From Prinsepia uniflora (Eukaryota; Streptophyta; Magnoliopsida; Rosales; Rosaceae), in contig CM064866.1 of the NCBI GenBank assembly GCA_032719365.1, forward strand, positions 78,472,916-78,536,915: a stretch of DNA of 64,000 nucleotides, read 5' to 3'. Shown piece by piece: positions 1 to 10,734 of the stretch; within the stretch, counting starts at the first letter, position 1; the number at the start of each line of letters is the position of its first letter. The translations under genes were made by a program, and so were the position numbers. A model generated the notes under the pieces. The model saw only the letters and a list, made by a program, of their open reading frames with translations. It was not told the origin of the DNA and ran no database searches.

Positions 1-771
1 TTCGAATGTAAGAGCAACATTGATATGAAATTCCAAAACAATTTAGCATCGTCACTCGGAGCTTATATATTCCAGATTTTTGCTGCTTTCCATCATCAAA
101 ATGTACTGCAGAATATTAACTCCCAAAATTGGTTCACAAAATAAATGAATATGATGTTGAAAGATGACATGACTCATCAGCGAGAATTATAATATAACTG
201 CAGAAGGAAGAAAATACAAATGAGTCCAACAAAGCTGAAAAACTTTAGTTATCAGAGAATGAAATCTCAGAAAAACAGCAAGTAATACAGATAAAAGAAA
301 AATGGTTCATTTTTTGAGAATTGGACATGCATCAGGAAGATTGAATCCAAATGTCAGAAATAAATAATCAAATAAGTAGCAATAAAAAATATAACCTAAT
401 CAATTCAAAAAGAAATTGCCCAAGGTCAAGTATAACCTAAACATGTGTAAGATTAATCAAATATTTCCAATTAACACAACAACCTGTGATTTCCAGAAAT
501 ATGATAATTAGAAAAGGAAAAATAATGTGTGCACCAATTAACAGCCGCAAACAGCTGGGAAATCAAAGCAGGTTTGCTTCGAAGGTAACCAAATTAACAA
601 AATTATTAACTTCAGTGAAGGGTCTGAAGAAAAGGCCAAATCCAATCTTCTTCCCTTCTGATATCATTCATTTATTCAAAGTCAAATTTAAATTACAAAC
701 CGATTAAGCAAATAAAACAAACAGAAAAATAAAATGGAATCATGAACCATGAACCAAAACAACCAACTTAC

Positions 772-1082
772 TCTGCAAGTTTCTCCAAACTTCGGTTGAA
801 GTCAATGACGATATGGAGCCGAAGCGAGCAACCCAGAACCCGATTTATGTCAAAAACGAAAACGAAATTGGTGGTGCTAAAATTGAACGGCGATGGCGAT
901 GGTGATGGTGATAAAATTGATGAGCCAGTGATGGTAGACAGTCGGCGAAGGGGATGATGAAAACAATTATGAAGATAGTCCTGCTTAAGCGAGAGAAGAA
1001 GACCAAAAAGCGAAGAAGAAAACTGTTGTCTTGAGGGCAAATTAGGAAATTCATTGTAGAGAGGGTAGAAAAGGAAATGCAC
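772..1082 (-). other. possible first exon (mostly 5'UTR-like) of a minus-strand gene
   Basis: On the minus strand this stretch is open for 104 codons and ends at a good donor (GCAGA then GTAAGT, exon end at 772). It is richer in CT and serine/histidine codons than its surroundings. I recognise no domain, and the His/Pro/Ser-rich reading could equally be a 5'UTR. The remaining 1-771 is AT-rich, has no convincing exon, and would be the first intron and beyond. No gene can be named. Confidence 0.25.
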
Positions 1083-1240
1083 TATTCATTTACTGTTTAT
1101 TGAACCAGTATAAAGCTTCAGGCGTTTTAGTATATGTATAATTTTAGATTGTAGGTTAATTAGTAGCAGGATGTAGGTTCAGATGGGTACAAAGTTTTTG
1201 GTTTACTCTAAAAGACACGTTGATGGTGCACTTTTATAAT

Positions 1241-2135
1241 AAAAATGTCGATAATATCGCCGATATATCGGTTGATAATATCGCCGATATATCGGTTGAT
1301 ATATCGGAAATTTTGGCCGGCGGCATGTAAGAGGAGGGGAAAGAAATTGAGCGAAATATCTACATTTTTCTTTGTTTTAAGACCACCGATCTCCTTATTT
1401 CATTAAAACGATCGAGATAGGACTAAATTTCATGAAAATCGGACGTAAAACCATAGAATTTCAGTCGGGTCATGCCGCGCGGGTAAAAAAACCCTAATCT
1501 CAGACTCGATCGAGGTAGGAGATGATTGATTTTAAGTTAATTAATATAGTTTATATATTAGTGGGCTGTAATATTATCAAAATGAGTATGTTAGCAAGTT
1601 GCCAATTATTTTTTTTCTTCCGTTTTTTCTTTATTTTCTTTCAATTTTATTTGTCATTTTTTTTCTTCCAATTTTAAATATATCAATCATTTCCAACTTT
1701 CAAACAAAAATTGACTTTTTCATCATTTTCTTTTGCAATTTTACATATATTTATTCATTTTATAATTTTTCTTCCATTTAAATTTTTTTATGCTTATTGT
1801 TATATTTTTAATTATATTAACATTCAATTATAGTAATTCACTTCAATTTATGTTTATGTTTAAATTTTTATATTATTAGTAATCGGCAGAACCTTATTGT
1901 ATCATATTATTCATTATATATTTATTATATCATAGTCATTTTATAGTTTTTATTAGTCATATGTAACAATTATTGGGTACTTAAGTTTTCCCCAAAGTTT
2001 CATTCCAAATTTTCAACTTTTAGATCAAATTTCCATCATTTTTGTTGACCGTAAACGATATCGATATCGATATTTAGGACTAGATATCCGTAAATTTGAC
2101 TAGCGATATATCCGTCGATATCGATATTTTCATCC
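1241..2135. mobile_element. putative non-autonomous element bounded by CGATATATCGG-rich ends
   Basis: The left end (about 1241-1312) repeats CGATATATCGG/ATAATATCGCC units. The right end (about 2045-2135) carries ATCGATATCG and CGATATATCC units. The outermost bases are roughly inverted (AAAAATGTCGATA against GAAAATATCGATA). The roughly 750-bp interior is AT-rich and noncoding. Self-complementary ends around a noncoding core fit a MITE or foldback element. I could not fix a target-site duplication. Confidence 0.45.
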
Positions 2136-2445
2136 TTGCGTGTATACACCTTGTGTATCCATGACCTTCACCCCTCGATGGGTGGGTTATAGCTCCTTCA
2201 ATAATTTTTTTTTAATATTAAATTTCTACCTTCAGTTCTTTATTTTTTATTTTTACAGAAGTTGATCTAACCCATGCATTCTGATAAAGTCTGCCCATCT
2301 GAGCTTGAAATTCTAAGTAAAACTAATATAATTGCCTAATTGGGTCTTGAATAGCAATATTGTATTTACGCGACATGTTTACTTATGGTTCTTGTTGTAA
2401 TTTTCCTTTACTTTCTCTCAAGTTTTTATTTAGTTTTTTTAGTAG

Positions 2446-2896
2446 AAATGCACCAAAATCTATAATTTTGATCTCACTTTGTACCCAAAATACTCAATTA
2501 TCTCACTTACCACCCAAAGTCCACCTTTCATACAAAATTTTGCATTAATTCCATTAGCTCCATCCAATAGTCATTAAAATTAGGATAATTTTATCATCTT
2601 AAGTCACAAGATTATGAACGGGACACTGAATACACATGACGCGGAAAATTGGGATGTCTTATGAATGATTTCATTTTTTTTCATGTACATCCTAATTTGT
2701 TGTGTAATGTATATTTAGTGCCCTTTTCATAACCTCGTGTTCTGAGGTGATAAAATTGTCCTTGATATTAACAACTATTAGGAGGGAATTGATTGAATGT
2801 GCAAGTTTTTGTATGGAGGGTGGGTTTTGGGTGGAAAGTGAAACAAATGCATTATGGGTGTAAAGTAAGATTAAAATTGTAATTTTTGGCGCATTT
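2446..2896. mobile_element. foldback MITE with arms of about 200 bp
   Basis: The left arm starts AAATGCACCAAAA and the right arm ends TTTTGGCGCATTT. The two arms can be paired through about 200 bp each, for example CACCCAAAGTCCACC on the left against GGTGGGTTTTGGGTGG on the right. Almost the whole 450 bp is therefore one imperfect palindrome without coding capacity. This architecture fits a Mutator-like or other long-TIR MITE. The family is not assigned. Confidence 0.7.
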
Positions 2897-3600
2897 AAAA
2901 GCCTTTTATTTATACATAGAGATTCATTTGAGAGGTAAAGTTTATTTCGTATCCCTAGATATGTGTATCTCGTTGTGTTTATTAGTGAAATTAACTTATA
3001 TCGCCAAATTTGTTTTCAATTTTAACATGTAAATTTAGCTTACTCAAAATTTAAATTCATGAACCGTCATTATATACATTTTGTATTATTAATATTAGCA
3101 AGGTAAGTAACTTGAATTCAGAAGCGGACACAAACCTTGTGAGGACTTCAGTTTTGAACCATCTAAGACTTTATTTTTGAACCCTCTGGCCTCTAGCATC
3201 TTACACGTGTTTGGTTCTTTCAGACCATAGGTTACATGTGTTTATTTTCAACTCCGTTTCAATTCAGTTTCTAAATCAATCAAATCGGATCAATTTTTGG
3301 TTTGGTTTGGTTTTTCGGGTTCCACTGCTAGAAGTAACTTGTGCCTGGATTTGCAGATTTCAAGATCACCATGAATGGTAAAGAGAAAGGTTGGATTCTC
3401 TTAATCAATCAAACCCCAAAGGGAACATGATAGCGGAAGCCCAGTTTTGAATTTTGATACATAAAGCTTGTGATGGAAAACACAAAAAAGAAGGGGCTCT
3501 TACAGGTTACAACACAAAAGCCTGCACTACAAGGTTCTTTCATATATCGAATCTACAACGCAGAAGGCAGAACAGCTGCTTTTGCTACTTGTGTTCTATA

Positions 3601-5737
3601 TCACTTCCAGAGCTCTTCCATGGGAATCCCACGCTCACGAGCCACATCACTGAATTGCCTCATTTTCATTACGGCAACTACAGTTGCTCTGGCATTGTTG
3701 AGAGCATTTTTGCTTCCAAGCTGCTTCCCAAGAGCATTTTCAACGCCTGCCATCTCAAGAACGATTCGCACTGACCCTCCAGCAATGACTCCGGTACCAG
3801 GAGAAGCGGGTCTGAGCATCACCTTTGCTGCTCCATAATCTCCCTCAGACCTGCGATTCATTGTTTGGTCAGCAAAATAGTAGATGCAAATATTGACATG
3901 AGATGATGAGATGCTGCATTACAGTTTACGAAGGCCAAGCATGGTAAATTACAAGTGCTGTGCTGTCTAATTAAAACATTTAGTACCTCCAGTGTAGGAG
4001 CATATTATGTTATAAATCTCCTCAGTAGTTTGCGTAAGAATTGAGAGAAAAATGAAGAATCGCGGGTAATTGAAGACACCGTTTGGTACCTAATTGTGCC
4101 ATCAATAATCATGTAAAGCTCATTATACTTGCTTTCTTTCAGTTTAGAGAGCTCAGTAATCCCCTTAGAATGCTCCTTCTGGGCGACAATGCAGATTAAA
4201 CACTATATATTCTCCTGGCTCTCGAACAATATATCAAACTCAACTTTCAAATTTCGTTCTTGAAGATTAATCTGTGAAGTTAAACGGGAATCTACATACT
4301 TCTCAATCATTTACCACATCAACACCTAGGCTACAACCTAGACATCGGTGCTGTCAAGCACTTGACTATGTGGCCTTTGCAACTACAGCAGCTCTCACCT
4401 GCATGATCACTCATGCATAACTGATCACTCATGCATAACTAAAACAACGTACTGATTCACTGGTTATTGATAAATATGCACTTCACCAAGCCCAAATTGG
4501 GTTGAATGATATTAGAAGGCACTATTCCATGAGGAATTGTATGCTGAACTGCCCTAGAATCCTTATTTCAGTGGCTTACAAAATACCAACCATAAGACGA
4601 CTCCAATGAATATAAACTACTTCAAGTATAGCTAGCACACAATGACCACAAATACCAACCAAATCTAAATCCCCAAAATTGCCTCTAAGTTAAGACTCCA
4701 AAATGCAACTAATCCCCAACCTGTCTCAAAAAATTTAAATTCTGATCTTATGGCACCCAAAAAATACAATTACATTCAATTCCAGATTCTACAAATCCCA
4801 TATGCAGAATTTTCCCACAGCTAAATGAACAAAGAGATCACTTTCACACTATAGAAACCCAATGTCATTGAATATATCCAACACAGATACAGGATGACCA
4901 TAAATATAAATAGCCCAGAGCGCCGAAATGCAATGACAGTCAACTCCACATTCTAAAAAAGCTTAAATGCTGTGTTTTCCACACCACCAAAAGATCAGAC
5001 GCGAATTCGACCAAAACAAATCAAACCCAGAAGTAGAAATGGCAATACCTGTGAGGAAAAGTGAGATACTTGGTCATGGGCACGCTGATGATGTTCCTTC
5101 TAGCATTGACAGCCGACTTCTGGACTGCGCCAATAACCTCCTTGGCCTTGCCAACGCCAACACCCACCCGGCCCTGCTTGTCCCCAACCACCACAATTGC
5201 TCTGAAATGCAGCTGCTTTCCTCCTTTAACCACCTTGGTGACCCTCCTCACCTGAACCACCCTCTCCTCAAACCCATCCCTGATCTTCTCTTTCTTCAAT
5301 TTTCCAAAAGCCCCGAGCTTTTGGACCTTGGAGTCCATTACATAAATGTCGTTTCCCAGAACACTCACGCCGCTGTAGGCTGGGCCGTAGAGCTCCTCGT
5401 AAGCCGCGGTTATCTCCTCCTCGGTCTCGACCGACTCGTCGTCGAATGACGGAGGAGGGACGAAGTCTTCAGGGGGCTCCGGGGGCTCGAACACGCCTTC
5501 GAATTCTGGGTCTTCGTTGTCAAAGAAAGATGTTTCAATTTCAGCTGGTCCGGCATTGCAGATGATGGTTGTGGGTCGTGACGATGAGGTGGTAGAGAGG
5601 AGAAGAGAAATGTGTTTTCTAGGTTTGGTTGATGAGTTGGTGGTGGCCGTGAAAGGGAGGAGAGAGAGTCGTGGGGAGGTGTGGAGGGAGAGAGAGGAAA
5701 AAGAAGAGAGGGTTGATGAAGATGTGGACATGGCCAT
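3601..5737 (-). CDS. rps5: plastid 30S ribosomal protein S5 (uS5c), nuclear-encoded
   Basis: The gene has two exons: 5737-5049 (689 bp) and 3850-3601 (250 bp, ending TAG...TGG-AAA-stop at 3601). The intron is 1198 bp. The donor CACAG|GTATTG and acceptor CGCAG|GTCTGAGG restore a single reading frame of 312 residues (T-F-P-H-R-S-E-G-D). Residues 1 to about 60 are Ser/Thr-rich and almost free of acidic residues, which fits a chloroplast transit peptide. An acidic linker (about 65-115) follows. The S5 core then begins near residue 150 (VVKGGKQLHFRAIVVVGD, GVGVGKAKEV) with the double-stranded RNA-binding fold. The second exon carries the S5 C-terminal domain (AAKVMLRPASPGTGVIAGG, LGSKNALNNARATV). 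S5 sits in the small-subunit decoding region and supports translational accuracy. The length is close to the roughly 300 residues usual for plant S5c. Nothing in the frame is broken. Confidence 0.95.
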
Positions 5738-5929
5738 GGCGAAGTAACGAAGGATTGGGTTTCAGTGGGTTTTTGAATCAGAGAAGGCTTATCCCCAAAG
5801 GCCGAAGCGTGGAGGACCGATGACTCGTCACCTCATCGCCAAGACGACGATGATGTGTAATATCAAGTTGCAAATTGCGATTGTCAGTCGCACATTATAC
5901 GGCGGGTCGTTTTTGCTTGACTTGTTGTT

Positions 5930-6240
5930 TCACTAAAACACACGATCAAAGTTCAATTTTATGTTTTCAATTTTCGAGTTCGGATAGTATGAATTGTAAC
6001 GTTTGATATGGAGAATAGGAGAACTAATTTTGAAAATTTTATATTTCTGAGTTGAGTTTTTTTATGATTAGAACTGTAACAATATATAATTGGAGTTTTG
6101 AAATTCAATTTTTTTTAAAAAAATTTGAGTTTGAATGGTAAAATTATATAAACGGTAGTGTGATAGGGAGGATTGGTCCATTTTGAATTATATATTTCAA
6201 TAGTTAAAATGATTAGAACTCTAACATATTGTTAGATTAT
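5930..6240 (-). repeat. diverged AT-rich monomers, inverted relative to 6890-7650
   Basis: Phrases such as TATGAATTGTAACGTTTGATAT and TTCGAGTTCGGATAG are reverse complements of phrases in the 6890-7650 array (ATCAAACAGTACAATTCATA, AAAACTCGAA). At least two degenerate monomers can be made out. No coding capacity is seen. The DNA lies directly upstream of the S5c gene. Confidence 0.5.
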
Positions 6241-6334
6241 AATAAATCTTACTATAGAAAACCTCAACTCAAAATGAAAAGAATACAAATTTGTTCTTCA
6301 ATCCTCCATACCAAACTCTGCCGTGCATAAAAAA

Positions 6335-6880
6335 TTTAGAATAATATTAGGGGTATCACATATTTTCCCACTATATGTGGCGTCTGATATAACATTTTAT
6401 GTCATTATATTATTTTGCTAAATCATGTTATCATTTTAATTATCTATCTTAAAATAAAAATAATATTAAATATTAAATTAAAATATAAAATGAACAAAAT
6501 ATCAACAATACTGATTGTCTCCTTCTAAAAAAAACTTAAACCCTAAGACGATTTGCGCATGGAGAAAAAATAGGGTTGGAATGAGACAATTAGTTTGTAT
6601 GATTTTTTTTTATTATTAATATACATCGATTTCATAACATAGTTTTTTTTTGTAGGAGACAATCGGTCTTATTGACATTTTGTTCATTTATATTTTAATT
6701 ATAATTTTTAATTTTTTTAATATTTAATATTATTTTTATTTTTATTTTAAGATAGACAATTAAAATGATGACATAATTTGGCAAAAGAAATGATGACATT
6801 GAATGCTACATCAGACGCCACATATGGTGAGATACAAAAAAAAAAGGGAAAATAGGTGATACCTCTAGCATTATACTAAA
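6335..6880. mobile_element. MITE with terminal inverted repeats TTTAG(A/T)ATAAT..AGGGGTATCAC
   Basis: The left end TTTAGAATAATATTAGGGGT pairs with the right end, whose reverse complement reads TTTAGTATAATGCTAGAGGT. Pairing continues inward (TATGTGGCGTCTGAT at the left, ATCAGACGCCACATATGG at the right). The core is AT-rich without an ORF. Flanks AAAATTT and AAATTT may be a degenerate target duplication. The element sits between the two oppositely oriented monomer arrays. Confidence 0.7.
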
Positions 6881-6889
6881 ATTTATAAC

Positions 6890-7650
6890 TTCAAAATTCA
6901 AACTCAAAATATTAAAAAAGTAAAATTGAACTTCGAAACCCTAATCACATATTGTTAAAGTTCTATAACAAAACAAACTCAGAACAGAAGTGTCAAAATT
7001 ATTTCTCAATCCTCAATATCAAACAGTACAATTCATATAAAAATTACATTCGAAAATTAAAACTCGAAATTTGAAAAAGAACTTTGAACTTTGCAACAAC
7101 CATTTTGTATTCTGAGAGTTTACGTCAACCTTGCAATAGCAAAATAAAACTCAAAACTGAATAAAAGTCAAAGTAATTTTTCCCATTCACAATAAAAATG
7201 TTAGACATCACATATACCCTATAATTCCAAAATCCAAATTCAAAAGTTTGAAGGAAAAAATTGAATCTCAAAACCCCATTTTCTATGACTTCACCCAACA
7301 TTGCTATAGAAAAATGAAACTCAAATTGGAAAAAAAAAATTCACTTCACAATATCAAACGCCACAACTCATATTAATCTTATATTCCGAAATCCGAAATA
7401 AAAAATTCGAAGATAACAAAAAAAATCAATTTTGAAAACTCTCCTCATATTGCTGGAGACTTAGAGTTCATGTCTCCTCACTTTTGAAAAATCAAACTCA
7501 AAAGGGGAAAGGAAATCAAAATAATTTCTCCCATCCATATCATCAAACACTAGAATTCATGAAACCCTTATAACTTCAAAAATCAAATGCAAAATTTTAA
7601 AGGAAAAAAAAAAGAATTTCTAAACCTGATCTCATTTTCTATTTGGAGAC
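6890..7650 (+). repeat. degenerate tandem array, monomer about 165-185 bp
   Basis: Four or five diverged units share the order: an element like CACAATATCAAACGCCACAA, then TATAATTCCAAAATCCAAA, then a GAAGGAAAAAATTGAA-like segment, then AAACCCCATTTTCTATG. Unit starts fall near 7010, 7183, 7344 and 7530. There is no ORF. The array ends just before the LTR element at 7679. Confidence 0.5.
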
Positions 7651-7678
7651 ATATAAATGATAATAGTTGATGACATGA

Positions 7679-10600
7679 TGACAGGACCCACCCCGATTAT
7701 CGCCTCGATAATCGGGAAGCATCCTGCTCCCGTCTGACAATCGAATCCAAAAGGCTGGAAAACTAATTAATATTACATCACACCCATTGTCAGACCAGGG
7801 AGATTAAACAAACACAACCGACTGGACGCCAAGTCCACAGTTTCACAGAGCGTAATATTACAAAACAAGTTAAAGAAACAAATCCTACTCTGTGAACTAA
7901 CTACTCCGCAACGAAAAACTTTATGTCTCCGCCTCTGCCTCGGCGCTTGCCCCCGCACTTGTACCACGACCTGGAGGGAATTTAAAATAACAAAGTGTGA
8001 GTGGACCGAAACATAAGTTTTACAGGAAAAACAGTTTTTCCGAAATCGGGTTCGCCCTCCAGTTTTGTAACACGCATGCATAACCAAATATTCAAAATTT
8101 GCATATTAAACTTTTGAAAACTCTTTTTTCCGAAACACATGAAAAACGTTACAAAGGATCGTCATAACTCATGTAAAACCATTTAATAATGCCAGATTTC
8201 AGAAACCGTCATTTTGAAACGTTAATTGCACAAATCAAGTAAACCGTGAATCAATAGCCACAATTATGTCGTTGGATCCATCCGAGTCTTTAAACTCAAT
8301 ATTAGGCCTTCCCGGGATATCAACGAGTCTTTAAACTCAAAACATGATTAGTGGGCCTCGGGGGTATCACAATAATCGAGTCTTTAAACTCACGAGTCTT
8401 TAAACTCAATCCGGGTCTTTAAACCGAATTTTCGGGCCCGCCCCCGTCATCAACAAACCAGGTCTTTAAACCCAAAACCAGATCCAACAATCAACCGGGT
8501 CTTTAAACCCAAAACCGTTTTTAAACACAATAAACCAGGATTCATCACAAACCGTTTTCCAACATCATTCCGAAAACATATCACATCATAATAGGACTTA
8601 TGTCCGAATTCACATGCAAATTCCAACACATGCAATTTCTGAAAATTACTTCACAATATGATCAAACATCATAAATCCGAAACATGCATATTCATATCCA
8701 GGTACTTCATCAAAACATCACGCATGCATAAGCGAAAACCATAACCTCGAAATGCATGAAATACGATAAATGTCTCGAAAAGCGTGAAAACACGTAAAAC
8801 TGATATATCATATCACCATCATAAAGTCATATGTAAAACCATGAGATAAATAAGTAAAATAGTCATGCATGTCCAATTTAGAAATCAAAAAGTCCACTCA
8901 CGGTTTTAGGAAGCGTCAATCGCGTCCCGCGCGCTCCTCCGTAGCTTCGGAAGTGTCCGGGCCTGTAAAAACGTACAAGAAGGGTTACAAACATCCTCAA
9001 ATAGCTCGTATGATTTTTTCCTAATTTTCTGGATTTTTCGGCGAAATAAACCTTAAGGACCTAAACTTCCGACCTCCCGAAATTATCCCGAATGACTCCC
9101 GAACAACTCGAATCCTAAAGGGAAAATGTTAATTAGACTGAAAGGAACAATTTCCATGTTGACCGTGATCGGAGATGACATCGCACGCGCCGTCACGCGC
9201 CGCCCAAAGTGGCTGCGCGTGAAGGCCACGCGCCAAGCTACAGTGTCATCGTTCTTACCCGGATAGACTGATAAACGGGTCTGTCACCCGCGACTCAACC
9301 CGACCAGTTCAAGCTCAATTCTCAATCAATTCCTCCCGTTTTCAATCCTATTATCTTCTCTAACCTATTAATTTCAGGTCCGTACTAATGATTAACCTCG
9401 ACCGTCCCTAAATCGATTCAACCCAGACTTGAACAGACGAACGGGTCGTCACCAAGAACTCACCCAAACTAACTCCATTCTCCAATTAATTTCACCAGTA
9501 GATTAAGGGAACTTAGACGAACACAATGGTACAATCTATTGGACTCGCAGTTACCTGGAAGTCGTCGTCCTCAAGCTCGAAAATTCTCAGAACCAGGGAA
9601 CTCCGTTCTTGGCCAATTCGTGAGTGTCGTCCCTCGAAATCGACGTGGTTGGTTTCCTTTTGCTCCCAGAAGACTAGAATGGCCCTTGGTTTCGATCAAC
9701 AAGCCTCAGAAATTGAATGTGGTTTTTCCCTCCAACTGGTTCTTCTCTGAACTGGTACCTGGGCTCCTAAACAATCCTTGCTCAATTTGCTTGATCTCGT
9801 GCACGGTTATGCTTCTGCTGCTCCCAGAAAACTCTCAGTATGTCTATTTTGGTCCCAAAACCAGTAGAAACTGAACTCTGAGATTTCCCCCCAAAAACCT
9901 GAAAATGGTTCTTCACTGGTTCTCTCAAACTCAACCCTCTCACTGATGCACAAATGACCCCAATTCAATCCTCACTCCATTCCCATACACGGTTAGTCGA
10001 TCGGTGTGGCCAGCAGCCCGTGGGAGACCAACTCGGGTCTCTGAAAATGTCTCCCACGCACACAGAAACCATGGCCATTCCTTGCACTCCCGTGCCCTGA
10101 ATTCTGCCCAAACCGTGCACCAAGGCCACTCAGTCATGCTTCCACTACCTAAATCCACATAAACAAATTGTCTGAGCCATTCCACTAGCCATAAACAATG
10201 CACGCACAAGACCCACGGCCGTGCACTCTGTTTTTCACGGTGGTGAACAGTAACCGCCGTGAAATGACCAAAATGCCCCTCTGTGCAATAATTACCAAAT
10301 TGCCCTCCAACTTCCGTGACCCGTAACTTGGTCATCCGACGTCCGTTTCGCGCGTGCCGCCTGTCGTTGTACTCAGGGCGTCGAGACGAACATAACGGTC
10401 TTCGAGTCAAATGAATATCAATTGTCAAACAAAAAGTCAACTTTTACCCTCATAACGTCTAATTTACGATAATGCCCCTGGGCTTCCGTACGTCATAACT
10501 TTCACCCTGTTCGTCCGAATCGGACGTGCCACCTGTCTATGAACTCGTGATGTCCCGAACTACGTCACGGTCATCACTCAACGTCCGTTCGACCCTCCAA

Positions 10601-10700
10601 TCAAAAGTCAACAAATTGACCATACGAATCACAAGGGTAAAAACGTCATTTTATTCAATATTTTATAATATTACATTTTCAGAATGTCCGAGGCGTTACA
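7679..10700 (-). repeat. 3' LTR of the outer chromovirus
   Basis: In element sense it runs from TGTAACGCCTCGG (at 10700) to GGGTCCTGTCA (at 7679). It holds the hairpin array at 8284-8510 and a GC-rich GCGCGTG block at about 9183-9240. ORFs inside it, such as the 166-codon minus ORF at 9940-10440, are interrupted in the second LTR copy and are not taken as genes. Confidence 0.93.
8284..8510. repeat. array of seven short palindromes of the type GAGTCTTTAAACTC / GGGTCTTTAAACCC
   Basis: Units are at 8284-8297, 8325-8338, 8378-8391, 8394-8407 (all GAGT...ACTC), 8413-8426 (GGGT...ACCG, one arm damaged), 8460-8473 (AGGT...ACCC) and 8497-8510 (GGGT...ACCC). The core CTTTAA is constant while both arms change together from A/T to G/C. 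A matching array is in the other LTR copy from about 15897 to 16110. Related units occur at about 21302-21460 and 58198-58245. Confidence 0.85.
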
Positions 10701-10714
10701 ATCTCCCCCCTTTA
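10701..10714 (-). other. polypurine tract of the outer chromovirus
   Basis: The minus strand reads TAAAGGGGGGAGAT directly before the 3' LTR start TGTAACG. This is the plus-strand priming site for this element type, and it fixes the LTR boundary at 10700. Confidence 0.85.
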
Positions 10715-10734
10715 AGAAATTTCGTCCCGAAATT

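Noticed and set aside
5061..5747. plus-strand ORFs at 5061-5255 and 5517-5747
   Set aside because: They are antisense to the first S5c exon, including its transit-peptide region.
8284..8510. CRISPR-like appearance of the regularly repeated GAGTCTTTAAACTC
   Set aside because: This is plant nuclear DNA. The units are 14-bp palindromes with irregular spacing inside an LTR, and no cas genes are present.
9526..9874. 74- and 111-codon ORFs repeated at 25140-25488
   Set aside because: They are duplicated only because both are LTR copies. The two overlapping frames are conserved equally, as expected for recent noncoding duplicates.
9940..10440. 166-codon minus-strand ORF
   Set aside because: It lies in LTR sequence. 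The near-identical second LTR copy (25554-26055) splits it into two frames, and the product has no recognisable domain.
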